This document shows, in pieces, positions 26,757 through 36,511 of a DNA stretch of 64,000 nucleotides (position 1 is the stretch's first letter; each line of letters opens with the position of its first letter). Both the position numbers and the translations under genes were made by a program. The DNA comes from Sphingobacterium yanglingense (lineage in GTDB: Bacteria > Bacteroidota > Bacteroidia > Sphingobacteriales > Sphingobacteriaceae): assembly GCF_004363245.1 (NCBI RefSeq), contig NZ_SNYV01000011.1, positions 930,001 through 994,000 of the forward strand. Direction: 5' to 3'. The notes beneath the pieces were generated by a model. The model was not told the origin of the DNA. It saw only the letters and a program-made list of their open reading frames with translations, and ran no database searches.

Positions 26757-29579
26757 ATGAAGAAAACCGTATCATTGTTTATTCTTTGTAGCATAACACT
26801 ACCAAGTCTTATTGCTCAAAAAAAACCGATAGACCATTCCAGTTATGATTTATGGAAAAACATCTCAAGCGTGGATGTGTCTAAATCCGGAAATTATATT
26901 TTCTATACTGTGAGTCCACAAGAGGGAGATGGATACATCGAGTTAAAAGACAAAAAAAACAAACTATTACAACGTTTTGAACGAGGCACTTCGCCTAAAA
27001 TAACGAATAGAGAGGATTTTTTAATCACTTTGATAAAACCACCGTTCAAAGACACCCGTGAGGCTAAAATCAAAAAAAAGAAAAGTGATGACTTTCCAAA
27101 GGACTCTCTAGTTATATTCAATATTAATAGTCAAGACCAAATGTCCCTTGGAGCTATCAAAAGCTACAAATTAGCATATTATCCGACAAATTTTATAGCT
27201 TATACACAAGACCTAAGCATCTCTCTGCCTACGGACAGTACTAAAACCAAAACAGACTCGACAACATCCAAGTCTACGAAGAAGAGCGCTATAGCTAAAA
27301 AGGAAAATGTACTTGTACTCCAACAGCTTCAAACAAAAGACACTGTACAGTTCTGGAAAACAGACAGCTATTTTTTCAGTAACGATGAAAAATATCTCGT
27401 TTTCAGTAAAAAGACAGAAACTAAGGACAGTTCAAACGCTGATGGCCTCTATATATACGACCTTGCTAAAAAAATGTTGAAGAAAATTAGCAACGGAAGA
27501 GGTGTATATAAGAGCATAACTTTTAATGACCAAAGTAATAGCCTATCTTTTTTAGCGGACAAGAGTCCGGAGAAAGCCTTACAAAAAGATTTCAGACTTT
27601 ATCTATATCATATAGGCCAAGATACAGCACGGGTGATTGCAGACAAAAACACGAAGGGAGTTCCGCCGGAATGGCACGTATCTGGTGATGGTCAGCTCAG
27701 CTTTGACGAAAGTTCTAAAAGACTGTTCTTTGGCCTAGCCCCCATCCCTCCGGTCAAAGATACAACACTCGTGGATTTCGAAAATGCAAAGGTAGACATA
27801 TGGCACTGGAAAGACGACTACCTCATGACACAGCAGCTTGTCAATTTGAAAAGGGATTTGAGCAAGAGCTATGACGCAGTTTACAACCTTCAGACCAATC
27901 AATTAATCGCACTCACTGATGACACTTTCGACCGTACCGCCTATACAGACGCCGCTACACAGGAGTGGATTCTAGCGACCTCTTCTACCGGAAATAGAAT
28001 AGCGTATCAATGGCAGGCATTTCAATTGCAACAGGTATACGTCATATCAACACAAACAGGAGAGCGGAAATCCATAAAATCAGCATGGCAAGGACAAGCC
28101 TTCTTGTCCCCTGATGCCAACTACGTTCTTCTATTTGACGAAACGGAAGGCAATTGGTACAGCCACCATATTGCGAGCGGGACCGAACAGTGCCTCAACA
28201 AAGGCCTGAATGTAAGATTTGCCGATGAGGAAAACGATATGCCTACAGCAGCATCAGCTTACGGTATCGCTGCTTGGGCCGAAGACAACCTAGGTGTCTA
28301 TATCAACGACAGATATGACGTTTGGTATTTCTCCCTTGATGGAAAGAAGCAAAAATCTATTACAAATCAGTTTGGAAGGGCTAATAGTATTGTCTTTAGA
28401 CCGTTGCTTATAAAAGATGGCACGCCCAGAAACCGAACGGCTAAAATAAAAGAAAACACTGCACTGCTATTGACTAGCTTTAACGAGAAGAGCAAAGAAA
28501 ACGGAATTTTCACTGTGTTGCCTTCAAAAAAACAAAATCCGACAGAAATCCTTCAGGACAAGTTTACGTTCAAAAACTTCAAGACAGACGAAAAGAACAA
28601 CATCTATATCTACACTAAAGAGAATTATAACTCGAGCCCAGACCTTTATAGCACTTCTGACTTTAAAGTAGAGCAGCGCCTGACAGATATCAACCCTCAA
28701 CAACAGGAATACAACTGGGGAACAGCTGAATTGGTGAAATGGACAACACCAAACGGATATCCAGCTGAAGGAATACTATACAAGCCTGAAAATTTTGACC
28801 CCAATAAGAAATATCCGATAATCGCCTATTTCTACGAAACACTATCACAAGGACTATATAGTTATCAGGCTCCAGCCCCAACCCCGTCAAGGCTTAATAT
28901 CCCCTATTTCGTCAGCAACGAGTACCTTGTATTTGCGCCTGACATCCGCTACCAAACGGGGCATCCAGGAAAATCCGCAGAAGAATATATCAACTCAGGC
29001 ATGCGTCACCTCGCAAAAAACAGTTGGGTCGACTCTACTAAAATGGCTATTCAAGGTCAAAGCTGGGGAGGCTACCAGGTCGCTCACCTTATCACGAGAA
29101 CCAATATGTATGCTGCAGCCTGGACAGGGGCACCTGTAGTCAATATGACTTCCGCCTATGGAGGTATCCGATGGGGCACAGGTATGTCGAGACAGTTTCA
29201 ATATGAAAGGACCCAAAGCCGTCTGGGCGCCACCTTATGGGAAGATAGGGATCTATACATCGAAAACTCACCGCTCTTTTTCATGGACAAAGTAAATACC
29301 CCCGTAGCGATAATGCACAATGACAACGATGGTGCCGTACCTTGGTATCAAGGAATTGAAATGTTTACTGCTCTTCGAAGATTAGGTAAACCGTCATGGC
29401 TACTCAATTACAATGGAGATGACCACAATTTAATACAACGTCAGAACAGAAAAGACATACAAATTAGACAAAGTCAGTTCTTCGATCACTTCTTAAAAGG
29501 AAAACCAGCAGCAGAATGGATAAAATCAGGAGTTCCGGCAACAAAAAAAGGAATAAACTGGGGTTTTGACACAGAATAA
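26757..29579 (+). CDS. S9 family peptidase (prolyl oligopeptidase type)
   Basis: This 940-residue secreted peptidase has a signal peptide (about 1-20), a long beta-propeller region (about 35-640) and a C-terminal alpha/beta-hydrolase domain (about 680-920). The catalytic triad is visible: Ser769 in GQSWGGYQ, Asp858 in NDNDGAVPW, and His890 in NGDDHNL. A Lys/Thr/Ser-rich insert (about 157-180) is low in complexity. The family cuts short peptides, often after Pro or as dipeptides; specificity cannot be read here. It is a single transcription unit ended by a clear terminator. Confidence 0.92.
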   Translation: MKKTVSLFILCSITLPSLIAQKKPIDHSSYDLWKNISSVDVSKSGNYIFYTVSPQEGDGYIELKDKKNKLLQRFERGTSPKITNREDFLITLIKPPFKDTREAKIKKKKSDDFPKDSLVIFNINSQDQMSLGAIKSYKLAYYPTNFIAYTQDLSISLPTDSTKTKTDSTTSKSTKKSAIAKKENVLVLQQLQTKDTVQFWKTDSYFFSNDEKYLVFSKKTETKDSSNADGLYIYDLAKKMLKKISNGRGVYKSITFNDQSNSLSFLADKSPEKALQKDFRLYLYHIGQDTARVIADKNTKGVPPEWHVSGDGQLSFDESSKRLFFGLAPIPPVKDTTLVDFENAKVDIWHWKDDYLMTQQLVNLKRDLSKSYDAVYNLQTNQLIALTDDTFDRTAYTDAATQEWILATSSTGNRIAYQWQAFQLQQVYVISTQTGERKSIKSAWQGQAFLSPDANYVLLFDETEGNWYSHHIASGTEQCLNKGLNVRFADEENDMPTAASAYGIAAWAEDNLGVYINDRYDVWYFSLDGKKQKSITNQFGRANSIVFRPLLIKDGTPRNRTAKIKENTALLLTSFNEKSKENGIFTVLPSKKQNPTEILQDKFTFKNFKTDEKNNIYIYTKENYNSSPDLYSTSDFKVEQRLTDINPQQQEYNWGTAELVKWTTPNGYPAEGILYKPENFDPNKKYPIIAYFYETLSQGLYSYQAPAPTPSRLNIPYFVSNEYLVFAPDIRYQTGHPGKSAEEYINSGMRHLAKNSWVDSTKMAIQGQSWGGYQVAHLITRTNMYAAAWTGAPVVNMTSAYGGIRWGTGMSRQFQYERTQSRLGATLWEDRDLYIENSPLFFMDKVNTPVAIMHNDNDGAVPWYQGIEMFTALRRLGKPSWLLNYNGDDHNLIQRQNRKDIQIRQSQFFDHFLKGKPAAEWIKSGVPATKKGINWGFDTE

Positions 29580-29606
29580 CAAAAAACAAACCCACAAAAC
29601 CAAAAC

Positions 29607-29642
29607 AAAAGCTCTAGAAAACAAAAATTCTAGAGCTTTTTT
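29607..29642 (+). terminator. terminator after S9 peptidase
   Basis: AAAAGCTCTAGAA (29607-29619) pairs with TTCTAGAGCTTTT (29628-29640) over 13 bp with an 8-nt A-rich loop and a T tail. Confidence 0.88.
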
Positions 29643-29685
29643 ATATTTATTTTAAAAAAAATGAAAAAAAATAAATTTATCATCG

Positions 29686-29693
29686 TATTTTTG
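29686..29693 (+). promoter_or_regulatory. -7 element of glutamine synthetase promoter
   Basis: TATTTTTG matches TAnnTTTG and lies 50 nt before the ATG at 29744. No clear -33 partner was seen. Confidence 0.5.
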
Positions 29694-29743
29694 AACAACA
29701 AAAGACAATAATCGCACAAAAACACAACCAACTCCACAACAAA

Positions 29744-31933
29744 ATGTCAAACATCAGATTCGAATCCGTAAATGCAGCATCATCTAGGCATGCATTACCC
29801 GAAGAAAAGGTCGTAACCAAAAGAGCAACTACTATTTTTGGTAAAAATGTTTTCACAAGTGCAAAAATGAAAGATTTCTTACCCAAGAATACTTTCAGGG
29901 AACTAACAAAAGCAATTGAAGAAAGTGGACCGATATCCCGAGAGATCGCCGAATTCATTGCACAAGCAATGAAGACCTGGGCGCTCCAAAATGGCGTATC
30001 TCACTATACCCACTGGTTCCAGCCGCTAACAGGCAGTACAGCTGAAAAACATGATGCTTTTTTTGAACCGGATGAAAATGGTGACGCTATTGAAAAATTC
30101 ACAGCCGATGCTCTTGTACAACAAGAACCAGATGCCTCTTCTTTTCCAAATGGTGGTATCCGTAACACATTCGAAGCTCGTGGATACACCGCTTGGGACC
30201 CTTCCTCCCCTGCCTTTATCTACGAATCGGCAGCGGGAAAGACATTATGTATCCCAACAGTTTTTGTTTCTTACACCGGCGAGTCTTTAGATTACAAAGC
30301 TCCTTTACTAAAAGCTGTAAATGCAATTGATAAAGCAGCTATTGATGTAGCACAATATTTTGACAAAGCAGTAACGAAAGTAAATACGTCACTTGGTATC
30401 GAACAAGAATACTTCTTGGTTGACTTGTCGTTATACAATGCCCGTCCAGACTTACAACTGACAGGCCGGACACTTTTTGGCCATATGTCGGCCAAAGGAC
30501 AGCAATTGGAAGACCACTATTTTGGAGCTATTCCTGAGCGTGTACTAGCATTTATGGTTGACTTGGAAAACGAAGCGCTTAAGCTTGGAATTCCATTGAA
30601 AACCCGTCACAATGAGGTCGCTCCTTCACAGTTCGAATGTGCTCCAATGTTTGAGGAAATCAATCTCGCCATAGATCACAATCAATTATTGATGAATGTG
30701 ATGGAGCAAGTTGCAATACGTCACAACTTCAAAGTGTTATTACATGAGAAACCTTACTCTGGCGTCAACGGATCAGGAAAACACAATAACTGGTCACTGA
30801 TTACAAATACAGGAGTCAATCTACTATCCCCTGGAAAAACGCCGAAAAACAACCTGATGTTCTTGACGTTCTTTGTAAACACAATCAAAGCAGTACATGA
30901 GTACGCAGATTTATTACGTGCTTCTATTGCGAGCCACAGTAATGATCACCGTCTAGGAGCAAATGAAGCCCCTCCTGCTATTATATCTATTTTCTTAGGT
31001 TCGCAACTTGATGAACTGTTGGATGAGATCGAATCAGCTCGGGTAGCAAAGAAAGTGAAGTCCGAAGCAAACCTTTGGCACGGTATTCCAAAAATACCAG
31101 AACTAAAATTGGACAATACGGACCGCAACAGAACCTCGCCTTTTGCATTCACAGGTAATAAATTTGAATTTCGTGCGGTAGGTTCTTCAGCCAATTCTGC
31201 ATTACCAATGACAGTATTAAATGCAATAGTCGCAGCGCAGTTGATAGAATTCAAAGCCGAAGTAGATAAACAAATCAAAAAAGGAACGAAAAAAGACTTA
31301 GCGATTTTAAATGTATTGCGTAAATATATTAAAGACTCTAGAGCTATTCGTTTCGAAGGTAATGGATACAGCGACGAGTGGGCTCAAGAAGCTGAATCAA
31401 GAGGTTTGTCCAATATCAAATCGACGCCAAAATCGCTGGATATCTATGTCAAAGAAGAGACCGTCGCTCTTTTTGAGAGACTGGGCATTTACTCTAAACG
31501 GGAGTCTGAAGCAAGACACGAAATTCTATTAGAAAACTTCTATAAAAAACTACAAATAGAAGCCCGCGTCATCGGAGAGGTAGTAAACAGTCAGATCGCA
31601 CCAGCCTGCTTCACTTATCAAAACGAATTAATACAAAATGTCAGAGGTTTGAAAGATCTTGGTTTGGCCAAAGAAGCTTATTCCTCGCAACTAAATCTAG
31701 TCGAACGTATCTCTAAGCATGCAAATACGATCTTAGAAAAATCAGAAGAAATGCGTCAAGCACGTAAAAAAGCAAATACCATTGAAGATATGCGTGAAAA
31801 AGCAATTGCTTATGACGAAATTGTCAAACCATATTTTGATGAGATACGGTACCACGTCAACAAATTAGAGAAGATAGTTGACGACTCAAAATGGCCATTA
31901 CCGAAGCTCCGTGAACTTCTGTTTATCCACTAG
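29744..31933 (+). CDS. glnN: type III glutamine synthetase
   Basis: This 729-residue enzyme makes glutamine from glutamate, ammonia and ATP. At about 730 residues it is the large GSIII type found in Bacteroidota, not the 470-residue GSI. Visible motifs include GIEQEYFLVD (metal-binding glutamates), HNEVAPSQFE, HEKPYSGVNGSGKHNNWS (ATP/glutamate loop) and NRTSPFAFTGNKFEFRAVGS. The helical C-terminal extension (about 560-729) is typical of GSIII. It stands alone between two terminators, with no PII or amt gene beside it. Confidence 0.95.
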   Translation: MSNIRFESVNAASSRHALPEEKVVTKRATTIFGKNVFTSAKMKDFLPKNTFRELTKAIEESGPISREIAEFIAQAMKTWALQNGVSHYTHWFQPLTGSTAEKHDAFFEPDENGDAIEKFTADALVQQEPDASSFPNGGIRNTFEARGYTAWDPSSPAFIYESAAGKTLCIPTVFVSYTGESLDYKAPLLKAVNAIDKAAIDVAQYFDKAVTKVNTSLGIEQEYFLVDLSLYNARPDLQLTGRTLFGHMSAKGQQLEDHYFGAIPERVLAFMVDLENEALKLGIPLKTRHNEVAPSQFECAPMFEEINLAIDHNQLLMNVMEQVAIRHNFKVLLHEKPYSGVNGSGKHNNWSLITNTGVNLLSPGKTPKNNLMFLTFFVNTIKAVHEYADLLRASIASHSNDHRLGANEAPPAIISIFLGSQLDELLDEIESARVAKKVKSEANLWHGIPKIPELKLDNTDRNRTSPFAFTGNKFEFRAVGSSANSALPMTVLNAIVAAQLIEFKAEVDKQIKKGTKKDLAILNVLRKYIKDSRAIRFEGNGYSDEWAQEAESRGLSNIKSTPKSLDIYVKEETVALFERLGIYSKRESEARHEILLENFYKKLQIEARVIGEVVNSQIAPACFTYQNELIQNVRGLKDLGLAKEAYSSQLNLVERISKHANTILEKSEEMRQARKKANTIEDMREKAIAYDEIVKPYFDEIRYHVNKLEKIVDDSKWPLPKLRELLFIH

Positions 31934-31961
31934 TCACTAACCCTACATCATATTGAATTCT

Positions 31962-31989
31962 AAGGCGCCTCAAAAACAGGCGCCTTTTT
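31962..31989 (+). terminator. terminator after glutamine synthetase
   Basis: AAGGCGCCT (31962-31970) pairs with AGGCGCCTT (31978-31986) around a 7-nt loop, followed by a T-run to 31989. Confidence 0.9.
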
Positions 31990-32042
31990 CATGGTTTATT
32001 TGAGATTTATTGTTATTTTTCCTCAATATATAGTACATACAA

Positions 32043-32786
32043 ATGAAAACGATAGGTATAATTCCCGCACGATACGATTCTTCAAGATTTCCAGGCAAAC
32101 CTTTGGTAGATATTGGAGGACTTAGTATGATACAACGTGTATACAATCAAGCCAAACACGCGTCGTCCCTAAGTGAGGTTATTGTCGCTACAGATGACCA
32201 ACGAATATATGAGCATATCAAGAGTTTTGGTGGAAATGTTGCGATGACGAAACCAGAGCATCAATCTGGAACCGACCGCTGCGCCGAAGTCATTGAAAAT
32301 ATTCAAGGATTTGATGTCGTTATAAATATACAAGGAGACGAACCTTTTATTGATCCACAACAAATAGACCTATTAACAACCTGTTTTGAACGCCCCCAAA
32401 CCCAGATCGCCACATTGGTACGCAAAGTCGAAACTTCTGAAGAATTATTCAATGAAAACAAACCGAAGGTAGTCTTGAATAAAAATGGAGAGGCCATTTA
32501 TTTCTCTAGACAGACAGTTCCCTTTTTAAGAGGAGCAAAAAAAGAAGACTGGTTAAAACTTAGGCCTTATTACAATCACATTGGTATCTATGGTTATCGT
32601 GTAGATGTATTGAAGGAAATAGCTAATCTACCCTATTCAGATCTGGAAGCGATGGAAGCATTAGAACAGTTACGTTGGCTAGATAATGGATTCAGGATTA
32701 ATACAGCAATATCCAATCACACGAATGACGCAATAGATACTCCTGAGGATTTACAGCAAATTATTCAAAAATATTTCAAGAGTTGA
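32043..32786 (+). CDS. kdsB: 3-deoxy-manno-octulosonate cytidylyltransferase (CMP-Kdo synthetase)
   Basis: This 247-residue enzyme activates Kdo with CTP to CMP-Kdo for the LPS inner core. The nucleotide-binding start IIPARYDSSRFPGKPLVDI is diagnostic, as are EVIVATDD, HQSGTDRCAEV and VINIQGDEPFI. The length is normal. Other kds genes are not adjacent. A stem-loop covering the stop codon separates it from the convergent aldo/keto reductase gene. Confidence 0.96.
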   Translation: MKTIGIIPARYDSSRFPGKPLVDIGGLSMIQRVYNQAKHASSLSEVIVATDDQRIYEHIKSFGGNVAMTKPEHQSGTDRCAEVIENIQGFDVVINIQGDEPFIDPQQIDLLTTCFERPQTQIATLVRKVETSEELFNENKPKVVLNKNGEAIYFSRQTVPFLRGAKKEDWLKLRPYYNHIGIYGYRVDVLKEIANLPYSDLEAMEALEQLRWLDNGFRINTAISNHTNDAIDTPEDLQQIIQKYFKS

Positions 32787-32808
32787 GGCTAAAAAATATT
32801 AGCCTCAA
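32783..32808. terminator. bidirectional hairpin between kdsB and aldo/keto reductase
   Basis: TTGAGGCTA (32783-32791, containing the kdsB stop codon) pairs with TAGCCTCAA (32800-32808) over 9 bp with an A-rich loop. A-rich flanks make it usable from both sides, though the T-runs are short. Confidence 0.6.
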
Positions 32809-32810
32809 AA

Positions 32811-33704
32811 CTATCGATGTTGTTCATACCGTATTTGAGTTCCCAAGTCATCCAATACAGCATCTCGCAACTGCTCGATTTCTTGGTAAGCTTGAATCAG
32901 GTGGGTGAACTGTGCAATAGTACGCACTCCAATTAATGCGCTACAAACAGCTGCATCCCTTAAAACATAAGCTAGTGCAACTGTACTGGATGATACCCCA
33001 TACGCATGGGCTACAGATTCAATTTTTATCTGGGTTGCTTCCACATCCTTGACGTCTAGCTCAATATACTCCGCTGCGGGTTTGTTGATTAAAAGCCCTT
33101 GCCCCAGCACTCCGCGTGCAATCACCCCTACCTCCTGTGCTTTAAGAAAATTTAAATATTCCTCAGGACGCGTATCCAACAGACTATATTGCATCATATT
33201 GGACGATATACTGGCCGCTTTGGCATAGTATGTAAACACATTAGGCCTAATTGAGGAAAGTCCATAAGCTCGAATCTTACCAGACTCTTTCAAGCGCTCA
33301 AAGGTGTCGATTACCTCATCGAAACTATCAGCAATCGTACCTCCGTGCAATTGATATAGGTCCAAATAATCTGTTTGCAACCTCTTCAATGAAGCATCTA
33401 CAGCTTTATTGATATAATTCTTTGAGACATCCCATCCCCATCCCTCACCTGTTTCATTCCAAACATTTCCTACCTTTGTAGCCAATATGATTTCTTTTCG
33501 AAACGCCTTTATTCCCTTTCCCAATAGCACTTCGTTCTCACCCTTTGTATACAAATCCGCCGTATCAAAGTAACGAACTCCTTCGCCATAGGCTGTCCTT
33601 ATCAATTTCAGATCGGCTTCTTGATCCTTACCGGAGAGCGACATTGCCCCAAAACCAAGGGCAGAAACCTTAAATCCCGATCTACCGAGGTTATTCAGCA
33701 GCAT
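32811..33704 (-). CDS. aldo/keto reductase
   Basis: This 297-residue NADPH-dependent oxidoreductase has the (beta/alpha)8 barrel. The tetrad is visible: Asp and Tyr in FDTADLYTKGENE, Lys in IILATKVGN, and His in YQLHGG. The N-terminal LGFGAMSLSG is also typical. Substrate unknown. Its ATG overlaps the end of the FKBP gene by 14 nt, so it is translationally coupled as the last gene of a three-gene operon. It is convergent with kdsB. Confidence 0.92.
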   Translation of the reverse strand: MLLNNLGRSGFKVSALGFGAMSLSGKDQEADLKLIRTAYGEGVRYFDTADLYTKGENEVLLGKGIKAFRKEIILATKVGNVWNETGEGWGWDVSKNYINKAVDASLKRLQTDYLDLYQLHGGTIADSFDEVIDTFERLKESGKIRAYGLSSIRPNVFTYYAKAASISSNMMQYSLLDTRPEEYLNFLKAQEVGVIARGVLGQGLLINKPAAEYIELDVKDVEATQIKIESVAHAYGVSSSTVALAYVLRDAAVCSALIGVRTIAQFTHLIQAYQEIEQLRDAVLDDLGTQIRYEQHR

Positions 33705-34464
33705 CCTTAGCTTTTATCTCTAGAAGTTCGACTTCAAATATTAGCGGACTGAAAGGAGGAATACCTCCCGTACCACGCTCTCCGTAAGCCAAATTATAAG
33801 GGATAAAAAAGCGGTATTTACTACCAACTTTCATCAACGGGATACCAATCTGCCAGCCCTTGATCACGCCCGTCAGCCGAAGACTCAATGCTTCATTTCG
33901 ATCATAGGAACTATCAAATTTTTCGCCATTAGGCAGCGTGCCCAAATAATGGACTAAAACCTCATCAGAGATAGTTGGCTGCGCACCAGTCCCTTCCGCC
34001 AGTACCTCATACTGAACCCCCTCTTCGGTCACCTTAATATTAGGCTTAAGCTTGTTTTTTGCCAGAAATTCCTCTCCTGGCTTACGAAGTTCTGCATTCT
34101 TCTGTTCCATCATTTTACGTACAGAAGCCTGGATTATCTCCGTACTTTTATCCTCTGTAAGCAGAACATCTGTGCCTTTATAGTAAGCAGAAATACCTGC
34201 CGCAAGTGTTTTTAAATCTAAATCAAAACCATTTCCTTTCAAGGACCTAGCGATATCCGTACCCAATGCATAAGACAACGAATCCTTCTCTGTTTTTAAA
34301 ACCAACGCATTTGTTGCAGGAGCACTTTTTGAGACAGTCTTTCCTGTAGACCTAGCGTTGCTTTGTGTTCTTACAGGTTGTTTTTTTGATTTTGTCTGCG
34401 CGTTCGCAATACACAAAGAAGCTCCGCTCACCATAGCTAGAGCACACATTACTTTAAATTTCAT
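33691..34464 (-). CDS. FKBP-type peptidyl-prolyl isomerase, periplasmic
   Basis: This 257-residue protein has a signal peptide (about 1-22, cut after ANAQ), a Lys/Ser/Thr-rich linker, an N-terminal dimerisation domain (about 55-135, with KDSLSYALGTDIARSLKGNG) and a C-terminal FKBP domain (about 145-250, with VLVHYLGTLPNGEKFDSSYDR and YNLAYGERGTGGIPPFSPLIF). This is the FkpA/FklB/Mip layout. It isomerises X-Pro bonds in envelope proteins. Its start overlaps the stop of the glycosyltransferase gene as ATGA. Confidence 0.93.
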   Translation of the reverse strand: MKFKVMCALAMVSGASLCIANAQTKSKKQPVRTQSNARSTGKTVSKSAPATNALVLKTEKDSLSYALGTDIARSLKGNGFDLDLKTLAAGISAYYKGTDVLLTEDKSTEIIQASVRKMMEQKNAELRKPGEEFLAKNKLKPNIKVTEEGVQYEVLAEGTGAQPTISDEVLVHYLGTLPNGEKFDSSYDRNEALSLRLTGVIKGWQIGIPLMKVGSKYRFFIPYNLAYGERGTGGIPPFSPLIFEVELLEIKAKDAAE

Positions 34465-35447
34465 TTATGGTTATTTACAATTGTTTCTATAATAGACATC
34501 GTATGGTTAGGATAATCGACTACTATTGGATTATTATCATTCAACCACAGCTCAATATCATATTCATACTTCTTCTTCAAACTTTTAATAACAGGAATAC
34601 CCATTTTTTCTAGAGCCGCAGCATTCAAATGCTGTTCATATTGATTCTTCATCGGGATCACAAGAAGCTTCTTTCCCAAGTATAGGGCCTCTGCAGGTGT
34701 TTCGAATCCAGCTCCACATAAAACTCCTTCTGATGAAGCCATACTTTTCACGAACGCATCACTATTTATTGGATTGATACTTAAATTTTTATAACGTAGA
34801 GATTTAGAATTATGCTTCGAGAAAACTTCCCACTTTGCCCCTTCAAATTTGGTCAGATGCTTTAAAAGATGTGCATCGTCATATGAAGGTAAGTAAACCG
34901 TATAATGTCCATTATTTGTAGGTTCTAAACTACGGATGGGCTCACGGATTACTGGTGTATAAATGGATTTGTGATAAGATTTAAAATGAAATCCATAGGC
35001 ATCTGACACAGGTGCATAGTTTTTCATTATAAATTTTCCCATCATATCCCCCTCATCTGGTTTTGGGCTATCGGGATGCAAAGCCCCTATCTGATGGCTC
35101 AAACCTATACAACGTATATCTTTAGTATGACAGGCCCAGGCTGTAATAGGTTCGAAATCATTGATGACAAGATCATACTTCTCTACAGGAACTGAATTTA
35201 TTTCCTGAATAAATTTCCGTATTGTAGAGCTCATAAAAGTTTTCCATAGATCCACGCCTCCACTCTTACCAAAAATAAAACTAAGACCATGTAACCGGTA
35301 CTTGATTTCAAAAGGTAATGGGATATCAGCCTGAATACCACTGATCAATACGTCTACTTCACCAAATTGCTGTAAGCAAGGGATAACATCCATTGCGCGA
35401 CAAAGATGACCATTTCCGGTTCCTTGTATGGCGTATAATATTTTCAT
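34461..35447 (-). CDS. glycosyltransferase of the GT28-like 'MJ1255' type
   Basis: This 328-residue protein has the GT-B fold look of MurG-like transferases: it starts MKILYAIQGTGNGHLCRAMD, with the GxGHxxR motif, and has the C-terminal donor-binding segment GVLCGAGFETPAEALYLGKK followed by QYEQHLNAAALE. It matches the uncharacterised MJ1255/VC2487 family. Donor and acceptor are unknown. It leads an operon with an FKBP isomerase and an aldo/keto reductase, and is divergent from the phospholipase-like gene. Confidence 0.8.
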   Translation of the reverse strand: MKILYAIQGTGNGHLCRAMDVIPCLQQFGEVDVLISGIQADIPLPFEIKYRLHGLSFIFGKSGGVDLWKTFMSSTIRKFIQEINSVPVEKYDLVINDFEPITAWACHTKDIRCIGLSHQIGALHPDSPKPDEGDMMGKFIMKNYAPVSDAYGFHFKSYHKSIYTPVIREPIRSLEPTNNGHYTVYLPSYDDAHLLKHLTKFEGAKWEVFSKHNSKSLRYKNLSINPINSDAFVKSMASSEGVLCGAGFETPAEALYLGKKLLVIPMKNQYEQHLNAAALEKMGIPVIKSLKKKYEYDIELWLNDNNPIVVDYPNHTMSIIETIVNNHK

Positions 35448-35562
35448 CGTTTATCTATAGTAAATCGAAAATACTGTTTTTTTTTCATTTGATCTGCTTT
35501 CCTTTATTAAATTATAGTTAACTCATTTGTTTTATTATCTTTAAACTCATAACCAGCATATT

Positions 35563-36501
35563 ATGAAAAAGACAGCTCTTTTAATTTCATCATTAGCATT
35601 GTCTACCCTCCTTTCATCATGGGGTTTCTATGCACATAAAAAAATCAACGAAACAGCTGTTTTTCTACTACCGACAGAAATCTCCACATTCTTCAAGAAA
35701 AACATAAAACTCATTACTGAAAAAGCCGTTGATGCAGATAAACGCTGTTATATAGATACGGTTGAAGGTCCTCGGCACTACATTGATATCGACCGCTACG
35801 AAAACATTGATTCAGTTCCGATACACTGGAGTAAAGCAGTCGAAAAATTTACAGAACGCAAACTATTGGCACAAGGGATCGTACCTTGGCAAGTTTCAAA
35901 AACCTATCAGAATCTCATAAAAGCGTTTCAGACAAAAAATGAAAAGAAAATAATTCAGTATAGCGCGGACTTAGGGCATTATATCGCCGACGCACACGTT
36001 CCGCTGCACACAAGCAGTAACTATAACGGACAGTATAGCAACCAAATCGGAATACACGCTTTTTGGGAAACAAGGCTACCGGAAATGTTTTCAAATGATT
36101 ACAATTATTTTATCAAAAGAGCTGAGTATATTGAAGATCCACTTACCACCTCCTGGAATATTGTCCGAGAAAGCAACGCTCTTGTAGACTCTGTACTCCA
36201 AATTGAGAAAATGCTTTCACAGCTGTTTAAAGAATCTGAGAGAAAGGCCTATGTCGAAAGAAACAACCAGCTGATATACACGTATTCAGATGCCTATGCA
36301 ACACGGTACCATCAGGCACTAAACGGAATGGTAGAAAGACGCCTAAGAGCATCAATACTACAGGTCGCGTCCTTCTGGTATTCGGCCTGGGTGGATGCTG
36401 GACAACCAACGTTGCCCAATGTAAAAGTAAAAGACACAGACTCTCCCTCGCTAATAGAGCCTAAAGGCCAAAAGACACTTGGACGTGAAGAATGGCATTG
36501 A
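35563..36501 (+). CDS. zinc-dependent phospholipase C / S1-P1 nuclease-like protein
   Basis: This 312-residue secreted protein has a signal peptide (about 1-19), after which the mature chain would begin at or near Trp20 in SSWGFYAHKKIN. In this fold the N-terminal Trp and the following His bind zinc. Further ligands are in GPRHYIDIDRY and DLGHYIADAHVPLHTSSNY and GIHAFWETRLPE. The pattern fits the all-helical trinuclear zinc PLC/nuclease group common in Bacteroidota. Substrate (phospholipid or nucleic acid) is undecided. It is convergent with the type IX secreted protein gene. Confidence 0.82.
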   Translation: MKKTALLISSLALSTLLSSWGFYAHKKINETAVFLLPTEISTFFKKNIKLITEKAVDADKRCYIDTVEGPRHYIDIDRYENIDSVPIHWSKAVEKFTERKLLAQGIVPWQVSKTYQNLIKAFQTKNEKKIIQYSADLGHYIADAHVPLHTSSNYNGQYSNQIGIHAFWETRLPEMFSNDYNYFIKRAEYIEDPLTTSWNIVRESNALVDSVLQIEKMLSQLFKESERKAYVERNNQLIYTYSDAYATRYHQALNGMVERRLRASILQVASFWYSAWVDAGQPTLPNVKVKDTDSPSLIEPKGQKTLGREEWH

Positions 36502-36511
36502 TAAGGTAATA

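Noticed and set aside
29680..29958. 92-codon frame antisense to the start of the glutamine synthetase gene
   Set aside because: It is fully antisense to a confident gene and shows no protein-like features or promoter; a shadow frame.
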